A stretch of DNA of 59,063 bases, taken from DAIODI01 sp036746875. Its GTDB lineage: Bacteria; Pseudomonadota; Alphaproteobacteria; Rhizobiales; Aestuariivirgaceae. The notes beneath the pieces are model-generated. The model saw only the letters and a list, made by a program, of their open reading frames with translations, did no database searches and had not been told where the DNA came from. The stretch lies in the NCBI GenBank assembly GCA_036746875.1, contig DAIODI010000001.1, positions 1-59,063 on the forward strand, read 5' to 3'. Below, one piece after another: positions 7,908 to 16,139 of this stretch. Within the stretch, counting starts at the first letter, position 1. Each line of letters begins with the position of its first letter. The translations under genes were made by a program, and so were the position numbers.

Positions 7908-7951
7908 GGTGGCGCTTGACGGGGGCGGCTGTCACGACCGACAACCGGCCC

Positions 7952-9298
7952 ATGCGCATATACCATCCCTCGGCCTTCGACTTCAGCCGGAACGTGGAAA
8001 GCTGGTGGCAGGCCTCCGCGCCGCCTCTCGGCGTGGAGCAACCCTCCGTCGAGGGGTCCGTCGCCGTTGACGCGGCGATCATCGGATCGGGCTTCACCGG
8101 GCTTCATGCGGCGTACCGGCTGGCGCGCACGCACGGCATGTCCGTGGCCGTAGTCGATGCGGGCGAGGTGGGCTGGGGCGCCTCGGGCCGCAATGGCGGC
8201 TTCTGCTGCGCCGGCTCCGCAAAGCTCTCCTACGGCCAGATGAAGGCCCGATACGGCGAAGCGGCGACGCTGGCCTTCCACCGGGCGCAGGTGACCTCGG
8301 TGGATCACGTCGCCAACTTTCTCGCCGGGCACGGGATCGACGCCGGGCGCAGCGGCGATGGCGAGTATCAGCTGGCGCACCGTCCTCGCGACATGAGCGA
8401 CCTTCGCGAGGAGCAGGCGCTGATGTCGGCCGTCTACGGCGTGCCGCTGGAACTTCTCGAGCGCGACGCGCTGAAGGAACGCGGCCTCGAATCGCCGGCG
8501 TTCCACGGCGCCTTGCGGTCGCCCGTCGGGTTCGGGCTGCATCCGCTCCGGTACGTGCGCGGGCTGGCGCGCGTGGCGATGGCGGCGGGCGTGACGGTCT
8601 ACGCCCGCTCGCCGGTGACGCGATGGGAGACGGCCGGGGGCGCGCATGTGCTGGCGACGCCGCGGGGCGAGGTGCGGGCGCGGCGCGTGCTTCTCGCCAC
8701 CAACGGCTACACCGACGAGACGCTGCCGCCATGGATCGGCGGACGGCTGCTGCCGGCCTTGTCGCGCATCATCGTGACGCGCCCCATCACCGACAACGAA
8801 CTGAAGGCGCAAGGCTGGGTGGCGCCCGACATGGCCTACGACACCCGCAACCTCGTCCACTACTTCCGGCTTCTCCCCGGCAACCGGTTCCTGTTCGGCG
8901 GCCGCGGCGGCGCCGACGCCTCGCCCGAAGGGCTGACCAACGTCACCGCCACCTTGCGCCGCCAGTTCGAACGGATGTTTCCCGCCTGGGCGCATGTGGA
9001 GACCGCGTACGCCTGGGCGGGCTTTGTGTGCCTCACCGCGTCGCGCGTGCCCTACATCGGCCCTGTCGGCGACCGGCCAAACGGCTTTGCGGCCCTCGCC
9101 TACCACGGCAACGGCGTCGCCATGGGGAGTTACGCCGGCCACCTTGTCGCCGACCTGATGGCGGGCGCGCCCGGCGCGGCCGAGCGCATCCCCGAGGTCA
9201 TGCGCGGGCCCCTGAAGCGGTTCCCGTTCCCGGCGCTGCGGGTGGCCTACCTCAAGGCCGCCTATGCGCTCTACGGCTACCGGGACGAGCGCGGCTGA
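7952..9298 (+). CDS. FAD-dependent oxidoreductase (DAO family, gamma-glutamylputrescine oxidase/OrdL-like)
   Basis: A 448-aa amine oxidoreductase of the D-amino-acid oxidase (DAO) fold. The N-terminal segment RNVESWW is typical of PuuB/OrdL proteins. The FAD-binding loop is AAIIGSGFTGLHAAYRLA, followed by GWGASGRNGGF, which usually contacts the flavin. The C-terminus has FVCLTASRVPYIGP and ALAYHGNGVAMGSYAG, the second flavin-contact region. The ATG at 7952 (MRIYHPSAFDF) is chosen over a TTG at 7916. The substrate is probably an amine or N-substituted amino acid, but no putrescine-pathway genes are adjacent, so the assignment stops at family level. Confidence 0.85.
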   Translation: MRIYHPSAFDFSRNVESWWQASAPPLGVEQPSVEGSVAVDAAIIGSGFTGLHAAYRLARTHGMSVAVVDAGEVGWGASGRNGGFCCAGSAKLSYGQMKARYGEAATLAFHRAQVTSVDHVANFLAGHGIDAGRSGDGEYQLAHRPRDMSDLREEQALMSAVYGVPLELLERDALKERGLESPAFHGALRSPVGFGLHPLRYVRGLARVAMAAGVTVYARSPVTRWETAGGAHVLATPRGEVRARRVLLATNGYTDETLPPWIGGRLLPALSRIIVTRPITDNELKAQGWVAPDMAYDTRNLVHYFRLLPGNRFLFGGRGGADASPEGLTNVTATLRRQFERMFPAWAHVETAYAWAGFVCLTASRVPYIGPVGDRPNGFAALAYHGNGVAMGSYAGHLVADLMAGAPGAAERIPEVMRGPLKRFPFPALRVAYLKAAYALYGYRDERG

Positions 9299-9393
9299 CG
9301 GCGGGCGCGGATGAACGGGAAGTTATCGCCATGGAGCGAACCGGCGGGGCATGATCGCCGTTCACCGGTGGTTGAACAGGAGCCCGTCCCCAC

Positions 9394-10533
9394 ATGCTGA
9401 AGCCGCTCGCCGCCATCGCCGCCGCCGGTGTGTTCGCTTCCGTCGCCAATGCTGAAACGGTTCAGAGCGAAAAGGGCGCGATCGCGGTTGAAACCATCGC
9501 CATGGGCCTCGACCGGCCCTGGGGCGTCGCCGTTTTGCCCGGCGGCGGGTTTCTCGTGACCGAGAAGGAAGGGGCGCTGCGGTTCGTTTCGCCGTCCGGC
9601 GAGATCGGCAAACCGCTGGCCGGCGTGCCGAAGGTCGACGCGCGCGGGCAGGGCGGCCTCCTCGACATCGCACTCGATCCGAAGTTCGCCGAAAACCGCC
9701 TGGTCTACCTCGCCTTCTCCGAACCCGGTCCGGGCGGCAACTCGACCGCGGTGGCGCGTGGCCGGCTCAACGCCGAAACGACGGGGCTTGAGGGCGTCGA
9801 GGTGATCTTCTCGCAGAAGCCGAAGGTGCAGAGCGTCATGCACTACGGGGCGCGCCTCGTGTTCGACCGCGACGGCGCCCTGTTCGTGACGCTGGGCGAG
9901 CGCTCCAGCCCCGAGTTTCGCCCGCAGGCGCAGGATCTGGGCTCGCACCTCGGCAAGGTGGTGCGGATAAGGCCCGACGGGGGCGTGCCGGAGGGCAACC
10001 CGTTCGCGGGCCACAGCGACGCGCTGCCGGAGATCTGGACGTACGGACATCGCAACGTACAGGCGGCGGCGCTCGATCCGGCGACGGGCGAGCTGTGGAC
10101 CATCGAGCACGGCCCGCGCGGCGGCGACGAACTCAACCTCGACAAGCCCGGCCTCAACTTCGGCTGGCCGGAGGTGTCCTTCGGCGTCAACTACGACGGC
10201 TCGAAGATCGGCTCGGGGCTCCAGACCATGGAAGGCGTCACGCCGCCGGTGCACCAGTGGACGCCGGTGATCGCGCCCTCCGGCATGGTGATCTACGACG
10301 GCGCGGCGTTCCCCGGGTGGCGCGGCGACATCCTCGTCGGCGGTTTGCGCGCGCAGGCGCTGGTGCGCCTCGAACGCAACCCGGATGGCACAGTGAAGCA
10401 CGAGGAGCGGCTGCTCGAAGGCGAGATCGGCCGCGTGCGCGACGTCGTGCAGGGGCCGGATGGCGAGATCTATCTCCTCACCGACGCCGCCAACGGCCGC
10501 CTTGTCCGGCTCGCCCCGGCCAAGGTCAACTGA
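9394..10533 (+). CDS. Secreted PQQ-dependent sugar dehydrogenase (Asd/YliI, glucose/sorbosone dehydrogenase family)
   Basis: A 379-aa beta-propeller protein with a Sec signal peptide (MLKPLAAIAAAGVFASVANA). Motifs of soluble aldose sugar dehydrogenase are present: GLDRPWGVAVLPGGGFLVTE, GQGGLLDIALDPKFAENRLV, HYGARLVFDRDGALFVTLGE, YGHRNVQAAALDP, WTIEHGPRGGDELN and PGLNFGWP. The His and Arg residues of these motifs bind PQQ and catalyse sugar oxidation in the family. It probably oxidises aldoses in the periplasm with PQQ, though no pqq genes lie nearby. AGGAG precedes the ATG. Its 3' end overlaps the convergent SDR gene by eight bases. Confidence 0.9.
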   Translation: MLKPLAAIAAAGVFASVANAETVQSEKGAIAVETIAMGLDRPWGVAVLPGGGFLVTEKEGALRFVSPSGEIGKPLAGVPKVDARGQGGLLDIALDPKFAENRLVYLAFSEPGPGGNSTAVARGRLNAETTGLEGVEVIFSQKPKVQSVMHYGARLVFDRDGALFVTLGERSSPEFRPQAQDLGSHLGKVVRIRPDGGVPEGNPFAGHSDALPEIWTYGHRNVQAAALDPATGELWTIEHGPRGGDELNLDKPGLNFGWPEVSFGVNYDGSKIGSGLQTMEGVTPPVHQWTPVIAPSGMVIYDGAAFPGWRGDILVGGLRAQALVRLERNPDGTVKHEERLLEGEIGRVRDVVQGPDGEIYLLTDAANGRLVRLAPAKVN

Positions 10534-11305
10534 CGCTGTTGAAGAGCCCGCCGTCGATCAGGATATTCTGGCCGGTCAGGTAGCCGGCCTGCGCCGAACA
10601 AAGGAAGGCGACCAGCCGGCCCAGCTCGTCGGCCTCGCCGAACCTGCGGGCCGGGACGCCCGCGGCACGCTCGGCCGCCATCTCCTCCGTCGGCTTGCCG
10701 CGCATCGACGCCATGCGCGCGGTCGAGGCGCGCAGCCGGTCGGTGTCGAACATGCCTGGCAGCACCTGGTTGACGGTGACGTTGTGCCGGGCGATGTCGC
10801 GCGCCGGACCGGCGAGGAACGCGGTCAGCCCCGCCCGCGCCGCCGACGACACGTCGAGGCCGAGGATCGGCATCTTCACCGAAGCCGACGTGATGTTGAC
10901 GATGCGGCCGAAGCCGCGCGCGCACATGCCGCCGACGACACGCTGAAACAGCTCGATCGGCGTCACCATGTTCTGGATGGCGCCGTTGACCAAATCTTCC
11001 CGTGTCACGGCGCGAAAATCCTTGAGCGGCGGGCCGCCGTTGTTGTTCACGAGGATGTCCGGGGCGGGGCAGGCGGAAAGGAGCGCGTCCTGTCCCTCGC
11101 GGGTCGATACGTCGGCGGCCACCGGCGTCACTTCCACGCCGAAGCGCTGCGCGATCTCGTCGGCGGCGCGCGACAGCACGGCCGCGTCGCGACCGTTCAA
11201 CACGAGATGCACCCCGTCGCCCGCCAGCGCCTCGGCGCAGGCCCGCCCCAACCCGCGGCTAGAGGCGCAAACGATGGCCCGACGTCCCGCGATGCCCAGA
11301 TCCAT
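10526..11305 (-). CDS. SDR family oxidoreductase without the canonical catalytic tyrosine
   Basis: A 259-aa classical short-chain dehydrogenase resembling FabG-like proteins. It has ASSRGLGRACAEAL for cofactor binding, DILVNNNGGPPL for the NNAG-type motif and IVNITSASVKMPI for the serine strand. Where YxxxK is expected the sequence reads LGLDVSSAARAGLTAF, so both the Tyr and the Lys are missing. The C-terminal LTGQNILIDGG is normal. The start at 11305 has GGGGGAG nearby. The lost tetrad may reflect a known divergent SDR subgroup with another chemistry. Substrate unknown. Confidence 0.82.
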   Translation of the reverse strand: MDLGIAGRRAIVCASSRGLGRACAEALAGDGVHLVLNGRDAAVLSRAADEIAQRFGVEVTPVAADVSTREGQDALLSACPAPDILVNNNGGPPLKDFRAVTREDLVNGAIQNMVTPIELFQRVVGGMCARGFGRIVNITSASVKMPILGLDVSSAARAGLTAFLAGPARDIARHNVTVNQVLPGMFDTDRLRASTARMASMRGKPTEEMAAERAAGVPARRFGEADELGRLVAFLCSAQAGYLTGQNILIDGGLFNSVS

Positions 11306-11378
11306 CTCCGTCTCCCCCGGTGATCGCATCCGCGACCGAACGCGTCCTGCGGCGTGCCCGCTTGCGGTCTTTGTTGTT

Positions 11379-11428
11379 GCGACGTTTCTTTCCGCCAAGC
11401 GGTGACGCTTTGGCGCGATGACGCTCTA
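11379..11428 (+). repeat. Dispersed palindromic repeat, copy 3 (diverged)
   Basis: GCGACGTTTCTTTCCGCC, an imperfect inner stem CGCCAAGCG / CGCTTTGGCG with loop GTGA, then GATGACGC and cta. It has the same orientation as the other copies and the same T-rich left side. Here no minus-strand gene ends at the cta, unlike the other three copies. Confidence 0.65.
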
Positions 11429-11460
11429 TCGCGTCACGTCAAGGTCGGCAACCGGAGACG

Positions 11461-11483
11461 AAAACGGGGCCCGAGGGCCCCGT
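11461..11483 (-). terminator. Intrinsic terminator of the DUF2852 gene
   Basis: On the minus strand a 9-bp perfect stem ACGGGGCCC / GGGCCCCGT with loop TC is followed by TTT, giving four Ts in a row. It begins 28 bases after the stop of the DUF2852 gene, the usual place for a Rho-independent terminator. Confidence 0.7.
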
Positions 11484-11510
11484 CGAAACCGCAGTGGTTG
11501 TGACCTTCGG

Positions 11511-11879
11511 TCAGGACGGGTTCACCGTCCGGGTGCGCTCATCCATGAAGCGGCGGAACTCCTCCGCGTCGCGCGCCTCACGCAGCTTCTGCACGTAGGC
11601 GCGGAACTCCTCCTGCTCGCGCTCCAGCCGCTCCAGCGTCTCGGCGCGATAGGCGTCGAAGGCCGTGTTTCCGGACGAGCCGTATATCGCGTAAGGGGCC
11701 CTAATGCCTTTGCCGCGAACCTTCGCCATCAGCGCGCCCGCGAGGCGGTCGAAGCTGCCGCCGAGCGCGATATAGCCGAGCGCGGCGAGGCCCAGCGGCC
11801 ACCAGGCGACAAAGCCCAGAACTACGGCGGCGACGCCCATGGGGGTCCAGCGGCCGGTGGTGGGCGCCAGTGTATTCAT
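11511..11879 (-). CDS. DUF2852 domain-containing membrane protein
   Basis: A 122-aa protein with one long hydrophobic stretch near the N-terminus (GVAAVVLGFVAWWPLGLAAL) and a charged C-terminal helix with LEREQEEFRAYVQKLREA and EEFRRFMDERT. This layout, including the WPLGLA segment and the Phe-Arg-rich tail, is the DUF2852 family of alphaproteobacteria, whose function is unknown. The ATG at 11879 has GAGGGAGA upstream; a longer open frame is ignored. It diverges from the dehydratase at 11992 and is followed by a clear terminator, so it is probably monocistronic. Confidence 0.85.
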   Translation of the reverse strand: MNTLAPTTGRWTPMGVAAVVLGFVAWWPLGLAALGYIALGGSFDRLAGALMAKVRGKGIRAPYAIYGSSGNTAFDAYRAETLERLEREQEEFRAYVQKLREARDAEEFRRFMDERTRTVNPS

Positions 11880-11991
11880 CTGTGTCGATCTCCCTCGAAA
11901 AGGCGGGCGGTCTTCCAAATCCACCCCGGTCCGATATGGTGGTTCACGCCCGGGCTTCAAGATGCCCGGCCCTGGCGAACCAGGAGGCCCC

Positions 11992-12987
11992 ATGACCGTC
12001 GCCGTCCAGCGCCCCATGCCCGCGTTCGCCGACATCGAGGCGGCGGCGCGCCGGCTCAACGGCTACGCCGTGCGGACGCCGCTGTTGCGCTCGGCGGACC
12101 TTGACCGCATCACCGGGGCCACGGTGCTGGTGAAGGCGGAGTGCCTGCAGCGCACCGGCTCGTTCAAGTTTCGCGGCGCGTGGAATTTCATCTCGCAGCT
12201 GCCGGAGGACGCGCGGGCGGGCGGCGTGGTCGCGTTCTCCTCCGGCAACCACGCCCAAGGGGTGGCGGCGGCGGCGCAGTTGCGCGGCTTCCCGGCGGTG
12301 ATCGTGATGCCGCAGGACGCGCCCGCCATCAAGCAGGCGAACACGCGCGGCTATGGCGCGCAGGTGGTGACCTACGACCGTGTCGGCCAATCGCGCGAGG
12401 AGATCGCCCGCCGCATCGCCGCCGAGCGCGGCGCGGCGCTGGTTCCGCCCTACGATCACCCGTGGATCATCGCCGGGCAGGGAACGGTGGGGCTTGAGAT
12501 TGCGGGCGATGCGCGCGCCCAGGGTCTTGAGGTGGACGACGTTCTCGTGTGCGCCTCCGGCGGCGGCCTCACCGCCGGCGTCGCGCTGGCGCTTGAAGCG
12601 TTGTCGCCGAAAACCTCCGTGTACACCGCCGAACCCAGCGCCTTCGACGATCACCGCCGCTCGCTGGCTTCGGGCCAGCGCGAAACCAACGAGCAGCGCG
12701 CCGGGTCGATCTGCGATGCGCTGCTGTCGCCGCAGCCGGGAGAGCTCACCTTCTCGATCAACCTGCCACGCCTGCGCGGCGGCGTGGCGGCGACCGACGA
12801 GGAGGTCCGCGCCGCCATGCGGTTCGCGTTCGACAAGCTGAAGATCGTGGTGGAGCCCGGCGGCGCCGTGGCGCTGGCCTGCCTGCTCGCGGGCCGCATC
12901 GACGTGAAAGGACGCACCGCCGTGGCCGTCATCTCCGGCGGCAATGTCGATCCGGCGATGTTCGCCGGCATCCTGCTGGAAGGCTGA
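11992..12987 (+). CDS. Threonine/serine dehydratase (PLP-dependent, fold type II)
   Basis: Deaminates L-threonine or L-serine to the 2-oxo acid and ammonia. It is 331 aa: only the catalytic domain, without the regulatory ACT domains of biosynthetic IlvA, so catabolic or serine-racemase-like forms fit best. The PLP lysine is in GSFKFRGAWN, the phosphate loop is SGGGLTAGVAL, and SSGNHAQGVA is the substrate loop. The start at 11992 follows AGGAGG. The first half matches the family closely (ADIEAAARRLNGYAVRTPLL). A serine racemase role cannot be excluded by sequence. Confidence 0.9.
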   Translation: MTVAVQRPMPAFADIEAAARRLNGYAVRTPLLRSADLDRITGATVLVKAECLQRTGSFKFRGAWNFISQLPEDARAGGVVAFSSGNHAQGVAAAAQLRGFPAVIVMPQDAPAIKQANTRGYGAQVVTYDRVGQSREEIARRIAAERGAALVPPYDHPWIIAGQGTVGLEIAGDARAQGLEVDDVLVCASGGGLTAGVALALEALSPKTSVYTAEPSAFDDHRRSLASGQRETNEQRAGSICDALLSPQPGELTFSINLPRLRGGVAATDEEVRAAMRFAFDKLKIVVEPGGAVALACLLAGRIDVKGRTAVAVISGGNVDPAMFAGILLEG

Positions 12988-13029
12988 GAGCCGGAGCGGC
13001 ATCCGGCGTGATGGCGCGCGGCCGGGGCT

Positions 13030-13887
13030 CTATACGCGCGCCTCGGCCTCGCCGGGCGCCGCCTCGCTGGCCAGCGGAATCTCGCCGTTCGACGAGCGAA
13101 TGACCACGATCCGCCGTTTTCGTTCGCTCGCCGGCGGCTCGCTCGCCGCCGGGGCCGGTTCCGCCTTCGGCCGTTCGGCGTGCATATGGAACGCCTCCGA
13201 CGCGGCGATCGCCTCCGCCACCGCCGACGTGCGTGGCTTCGCCGGCAGCGGGATCGGCTGAAACAGGTCTTCCTCGACGGCGAAGAGCTTCGGGTTCCGG
13301 GCGTCGGGCGGCGCCTTCGCCGGCGAGGCGGAGGGCTGCGCGTGCGTGGCGCGGCGCGCGGCGGCGTTGCTCAGCACCGCCATCGCGGCGCGCACCCGGC
13401 GCAGGTTGAGCTCGGCCTTCCAGCGCTCGCGGCTCAGCTTGCCGATGGTCGAGTCGAGCTGGTCGAGCGCCGGGTCTTCCGGATGCCGCTCGCGCAATCC
13501 GGAGGCCAGCGTCTGCAAGGTCTCGGTGGCGATGGAGAGGCCTGTCACCGTTTCGGCGTTGGCGGCCGCCACGGCGCGGAACGGATCGGAGCCGGGCGAA
13601 AGCGCGCCTTCCGCGTCCAGCATCTCGTGCCGGGCGGCGAGAATTTCGCTGCGCGCCCGGTCGAGATCGAGCGCGACGGGCTGCGGATCGGACGACGCGG
13701 GCAGGCGAGTCACCACCACCTTTTCGAGGCGGCCGACGGCCTCGAGCACCAGTCGCGTGTCGGCGGCGCGGTTGCGGCGGGCGAACTCCGCGAGGAACCA
13801 GCGGCCACGGGCGGTGTCGAGCACGGCCTGCTCTATCGCCTCGTAATCTTCCTGGCGCACGTCCGTCTGCCACGTCTTGTCGGCCAT
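13030..13887 (-). CDS. Conserved hypothetical protein with TARGRWFLAEFARRN motif
   Basis: A 285-aa soluble protein. The N-terminus DYEAIEQAVLDTARGRWFLA and the following FARRNRAADT are a conserved signature that I have seen in unannotated alphaproteobacterial proteins. The middle (about 60-190) is predicted mostly helical, the rest is Pro/Ala-rich and low in complexity, and the C-terminus has KRRIVVIRSSNGEIPLA. No signal peptide, membrane segment or enzyme motif is seen. Function unknown. The ATG at 13887 (MADKTWQTDV) is preferred to one 12 codons upstream. It is divergent from the MFS gene at 14002. Confidence 0.75.
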   Translation of the reverse strand: MADKTWQTDVRQEDYEAIEQAVLDTARGRWFLAEFARRNRAADTRLVLEAVGRLEKVVVTRLPASSDPQPVALDLDRARSEILAARHEMLDAEGALSPGSDPFRAVAAANAETVTGLSIATETLQTLASGLRERHPEDPALDQLDSTIGKLSRERWKAELNLRRVRAAMAVLSNAAARRATHAQPSASPAKAPPDARNPKLFAVEEDLFQPIPLPAKPRTSAVAEAIAASEAFHMHAERPKAEPAPAASEPPASERKRRIVVIRSSNGEIPLASEAAPGEAEARV

Positions 13888-14001
13888 GCACGCCACCTTA
13901 CGCTGTTCGCGCCCCGGCTTCACCTATCGCCCGGCAACGGTTATGGATTGGTTAGCGATGACCGCCTCGTTAACCGGCGTCCGCAGAGATGTCCCTGGAT
14001 C

Positions 14002-15159
14002 ATGTCCGACAACGATGTCACGCCGCGTCTGCGGCTCCAGTATGTCGCGCTGTTCGTGTCGGTCGGCGTGTTCCTGCCGTACTTCCCCGTATGGCTCGCC
14101 GCGCGCGGATTTTCGAGCGCGGCGATCGCGTCGCTGGTCGCCGGCCAGATCGCGGTTCGGGTTGTGGCGTCGCCCCTCGCCGGATGGATCGCCGACCACG
14201 GCGGGCGCCGGCCGCAGGTGCTCTCGGCGCTCGCCGCAGCGGCCGCCGTTTCGGCGCTGGTCCTCGCCTTCGCCTCCGACCCGCGGGTGATCGTCGTGGC
14301 GTCGCTGTCGATGGCGGCGGCCATGGGGCCGCTGATTCCCATTTCGGAAGGGGAGGCCGTCCAGCTGGCGCGTCGCCATGGCGCGCACTACGGCCGGCTG
14401 CGGCTGTGGGGGTCGGCGGCGTTCGTGGCGGCGAACGTCGGCGCGGGCGTGTTCATCGACCGGCTGGGGGTGAGCCTGATGATGATCCCGCTCGCGTCGG
14501 CGCATTTCGTTTCGGCGATCACCTCGGTCTTGCTGCCTGGCGAACCTCAAGCGCCCGCAGGCGCGGCGCCGCCGCCGCGGCTCGCCCTCCACGCCGTTTT
14601 GCGGCAGCCGGGCTTCGTGCTGTTCCTCGCGGCCGCAGGATGTTCGGTGGCGAGCCACGCCGCGTACTATACGTTCTCGGCGCTGGCCTGGACGGCGATG
14701 GGATATGACGCCGTCACCATCGGGGCGCTGTGGGCGATCGGCGTCGCCGCCGAGATCGCGCTGTTCTTCCGCCTTGGCGCGCCCGCCGGGGCCCGCGAGG
14801 CCGCGGCCCTGATCGCCGCCGGGGCCGCCGGCGCGGCGCTGCGCTGGGCCGCCATGGCGGCGGCTCCGCCGTTTGCGGTTCTCCTCGCCGTCCAGTGCCT
14901 GCACGCGGCCTCGTTCGCCATGGTCCACATGGGGGCGATGGCGTGGATTCGCGCCTCTGTGGCCCCGGAGTTGCGGTCGTCGGCGCAAACGCTCCATGCG
15001 GCCGCCGGGGGCGGGGCGCTTCTGTTCGCGGCGACGATGGTCGCCGGCCGTCTCTATGCCGCGCATCCGGCGGCGATGTATCTGGCGATGGCGGGCTTCG
15101 CGGCCGTGTCGCTCGGGTTGGCGCTGGAGCTCAGGCGGCGGGCCGGATCAGCCCCATAG
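14002..15159 (+). CDS. MFS transporter, HcaT/3-phenylpropionate-permease-like
   Basis: A 385-aa integral membrane protein with about 12 hydrophobic segments. The start (YVALFVSVGVFLPYFPVWLA) and the next loop (AGWIADHGGRRPQVL, the MFS loop 2-3 motif) match the MFS_1-like group that includes HcaT and LacY-like carriers. The segment YGRLRLWGSAAFVAANVGAG is also typical. Substrate unknown. The start at 14002 (MSDNDVTPRL) is preferred; the same frame is open far upstream across the antisense of the preceding gene, but this is a chance frame. It overlaps dgcA at its 3' end by 12 bases. Confidence 0.85.
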   Translation: MSDNDVTPRLRLQYVALFVSVGVFLPYFPVWLAARGFSSAAIASLVAGQIAVRVVASPLAGWIADHGGRRPQVLSALAAAAAVSALVLAFASDPRVIVVASLSMAAAMGPLIPISEGEAVQLARRHGAHYGRLRLWGSAAFVAANVGAGVFIDRLGVSLMMIPLASAHFVSAITSVLLPGEPQAPAGAAPPPRLALHAVLRQPGFVLFLAAAGCSVASHAAYYTFSALAWTAMGYDAVTIGALWAIGVAAEIALFFRLGAPAGAREAAALIAAGAAGAALRWAAMAAAPPFAVLLAVQCLHAASFAMVHMGAMAWIRASVAPELRSSAQTLHAAAGGGALLFAATMVAGRLYAAHPAAMYLAMAGFAAVSLGLALELRRRAGSAP

Positions 15160-16137
15160 CGCGCGCGGCGCAGGGTGCATCAGCGATCCCTCGTAACGGA
15201 TGCGGGGGTCGCGGTCGCGGGCGAGGAGCAGGGGGCCGTCGAGGTCGATCCACCTCGCGCTCTGCGCCAGCAGGAACGCCGGCGCCATGGCGAGCGAGGT
15301 GCCGACCATGCAGCCCACCATGACGTCGAGCTTCAGCCGCCGCGCCTCGCCCACGACGGCGATGGCCGGGGTGAGCCCGCCGGACTTGTCGAGCTTGACG
15401 TTCACCGCGTCGTAGCGCCGGGCGAGCCGGGCCAGATCGTCCGTGGACGATAGGTCGTTGGCGGATTCGTCGGCGCAAACAGGCACGGCGCGCGCCAGAC
15501 CCTCCAGCGCGCCGTCGTCTCCGGCGGGCAGCGGCTGCTCCACCAGTTCGACGCCCGCGTCACGGCAGGCGTCGAGCATCGCGGGCAGGAGATCGCCGGT
15601 CCAGCCCTCGTTGGCGTCCACGATCAGGCGGCTGTCCGGGGCGGCGCGGCGCACCGCGTCGAGGCGGGCGCGGTCGTCCGGCCGGCCGAGTTTCAGCTTG
15701 AGCAGCGGCCGGTGCGCCGCCTTCGCCGCCGCGGCCGCCATCTCCTCCGGCGATCCAAGGCTCAGCGTGAAGGCGGTGACGGCGGGCTGCGGTTCGGCGA
15801 GGCCGGCGAGCCGCCACACCGGCGCCCCGGCTTCCTTCGCTTCGAGGTCCCACAGCGCGCAATCGAGCGCGTTGCGGGCGGCGTGGGTTTTCAGGAGCGC
15901 CGGCAGACGGGAGCGGTCGAGATTTGCCGGCGGTTCCTTCGCCAGCGCCTCAAGCTCGGCGAGTACGCCCTCCGGCGTCTCGCCGTAGCGCGGGTAGGGC
16001 ACGCACTCGCCCCGCCCGGTCGCCGCGCCGCGCGTCGCCGTGACCACGACCACGTCGGCGGCGGTCTTCGAGCCCCGCGAGATCGTGAAGGTTCCGGCGA
16101 TGGGCCAGCTCTGCCGTTCGGCGGCGATGGTCAGCAT
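15148..16137 (-). CDS. dgcA: N-acetyl-D-glutamate racemase DgcA / dipeptide epimerase (enolase superfamily)
   Basis: A 329-aa member of the mandelate racemase/muconate lactonising family, close to L-Ala-D/L-Glu epimerase. It has LLKLKLG with the KxK catalytic pair, IVDANEGW and VELVEQP and CADES as metal ligands, and NVKLDKSGGLT with the second catalytic lysine. In the D-glutamate catabolic pathway described for marine Proteobacteria, DgcA racemises N-acetyl-D-glutamate. The start lies two bases after the dgcN stop, and this pairing with a DUF1611 protein favours DgcA over AE epimerase. A role in murein-peptide epimerisation remains possible. Confidence 0.78.
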   Translation of the reverse strand: MLTIAAERQSWPIAGTFTISRGSKTAADVVVVTATRGAATGRGECVPYPRYGETPEGVLAELEALAKEPPANLDRSRLPALLKTHAARNALDCALWDLEAKEAGAPVWRLAGLAEPQPAVTAFTLSLGSPEEMAAAAAKAAHRPLLKLKLGRPDDRARLDAVRRAAPDSRLIVDANEGWTGDLLPAMLDACRDAGVELVEQPLPAGDDGALEGLARAVPVCADESANDLSSTDDLARLARRYDAVNVKLDKSGGLTPAIAVVGEARRLKLDVMVGCMVGTSLAMAPAFLLAQSARWIDLDGPLLLARDRDPRIRYEGSLMHPAPRALWG

Positions 16138-16139
16138 GG

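Noticed and set aside
13180..14001. A long in-frame extension before the MFS start
   Set aside because: It is antisense to the conserved gene at 13030..13887 and has low-complexity content. The ATG at 14002 gives the family N-terminus.
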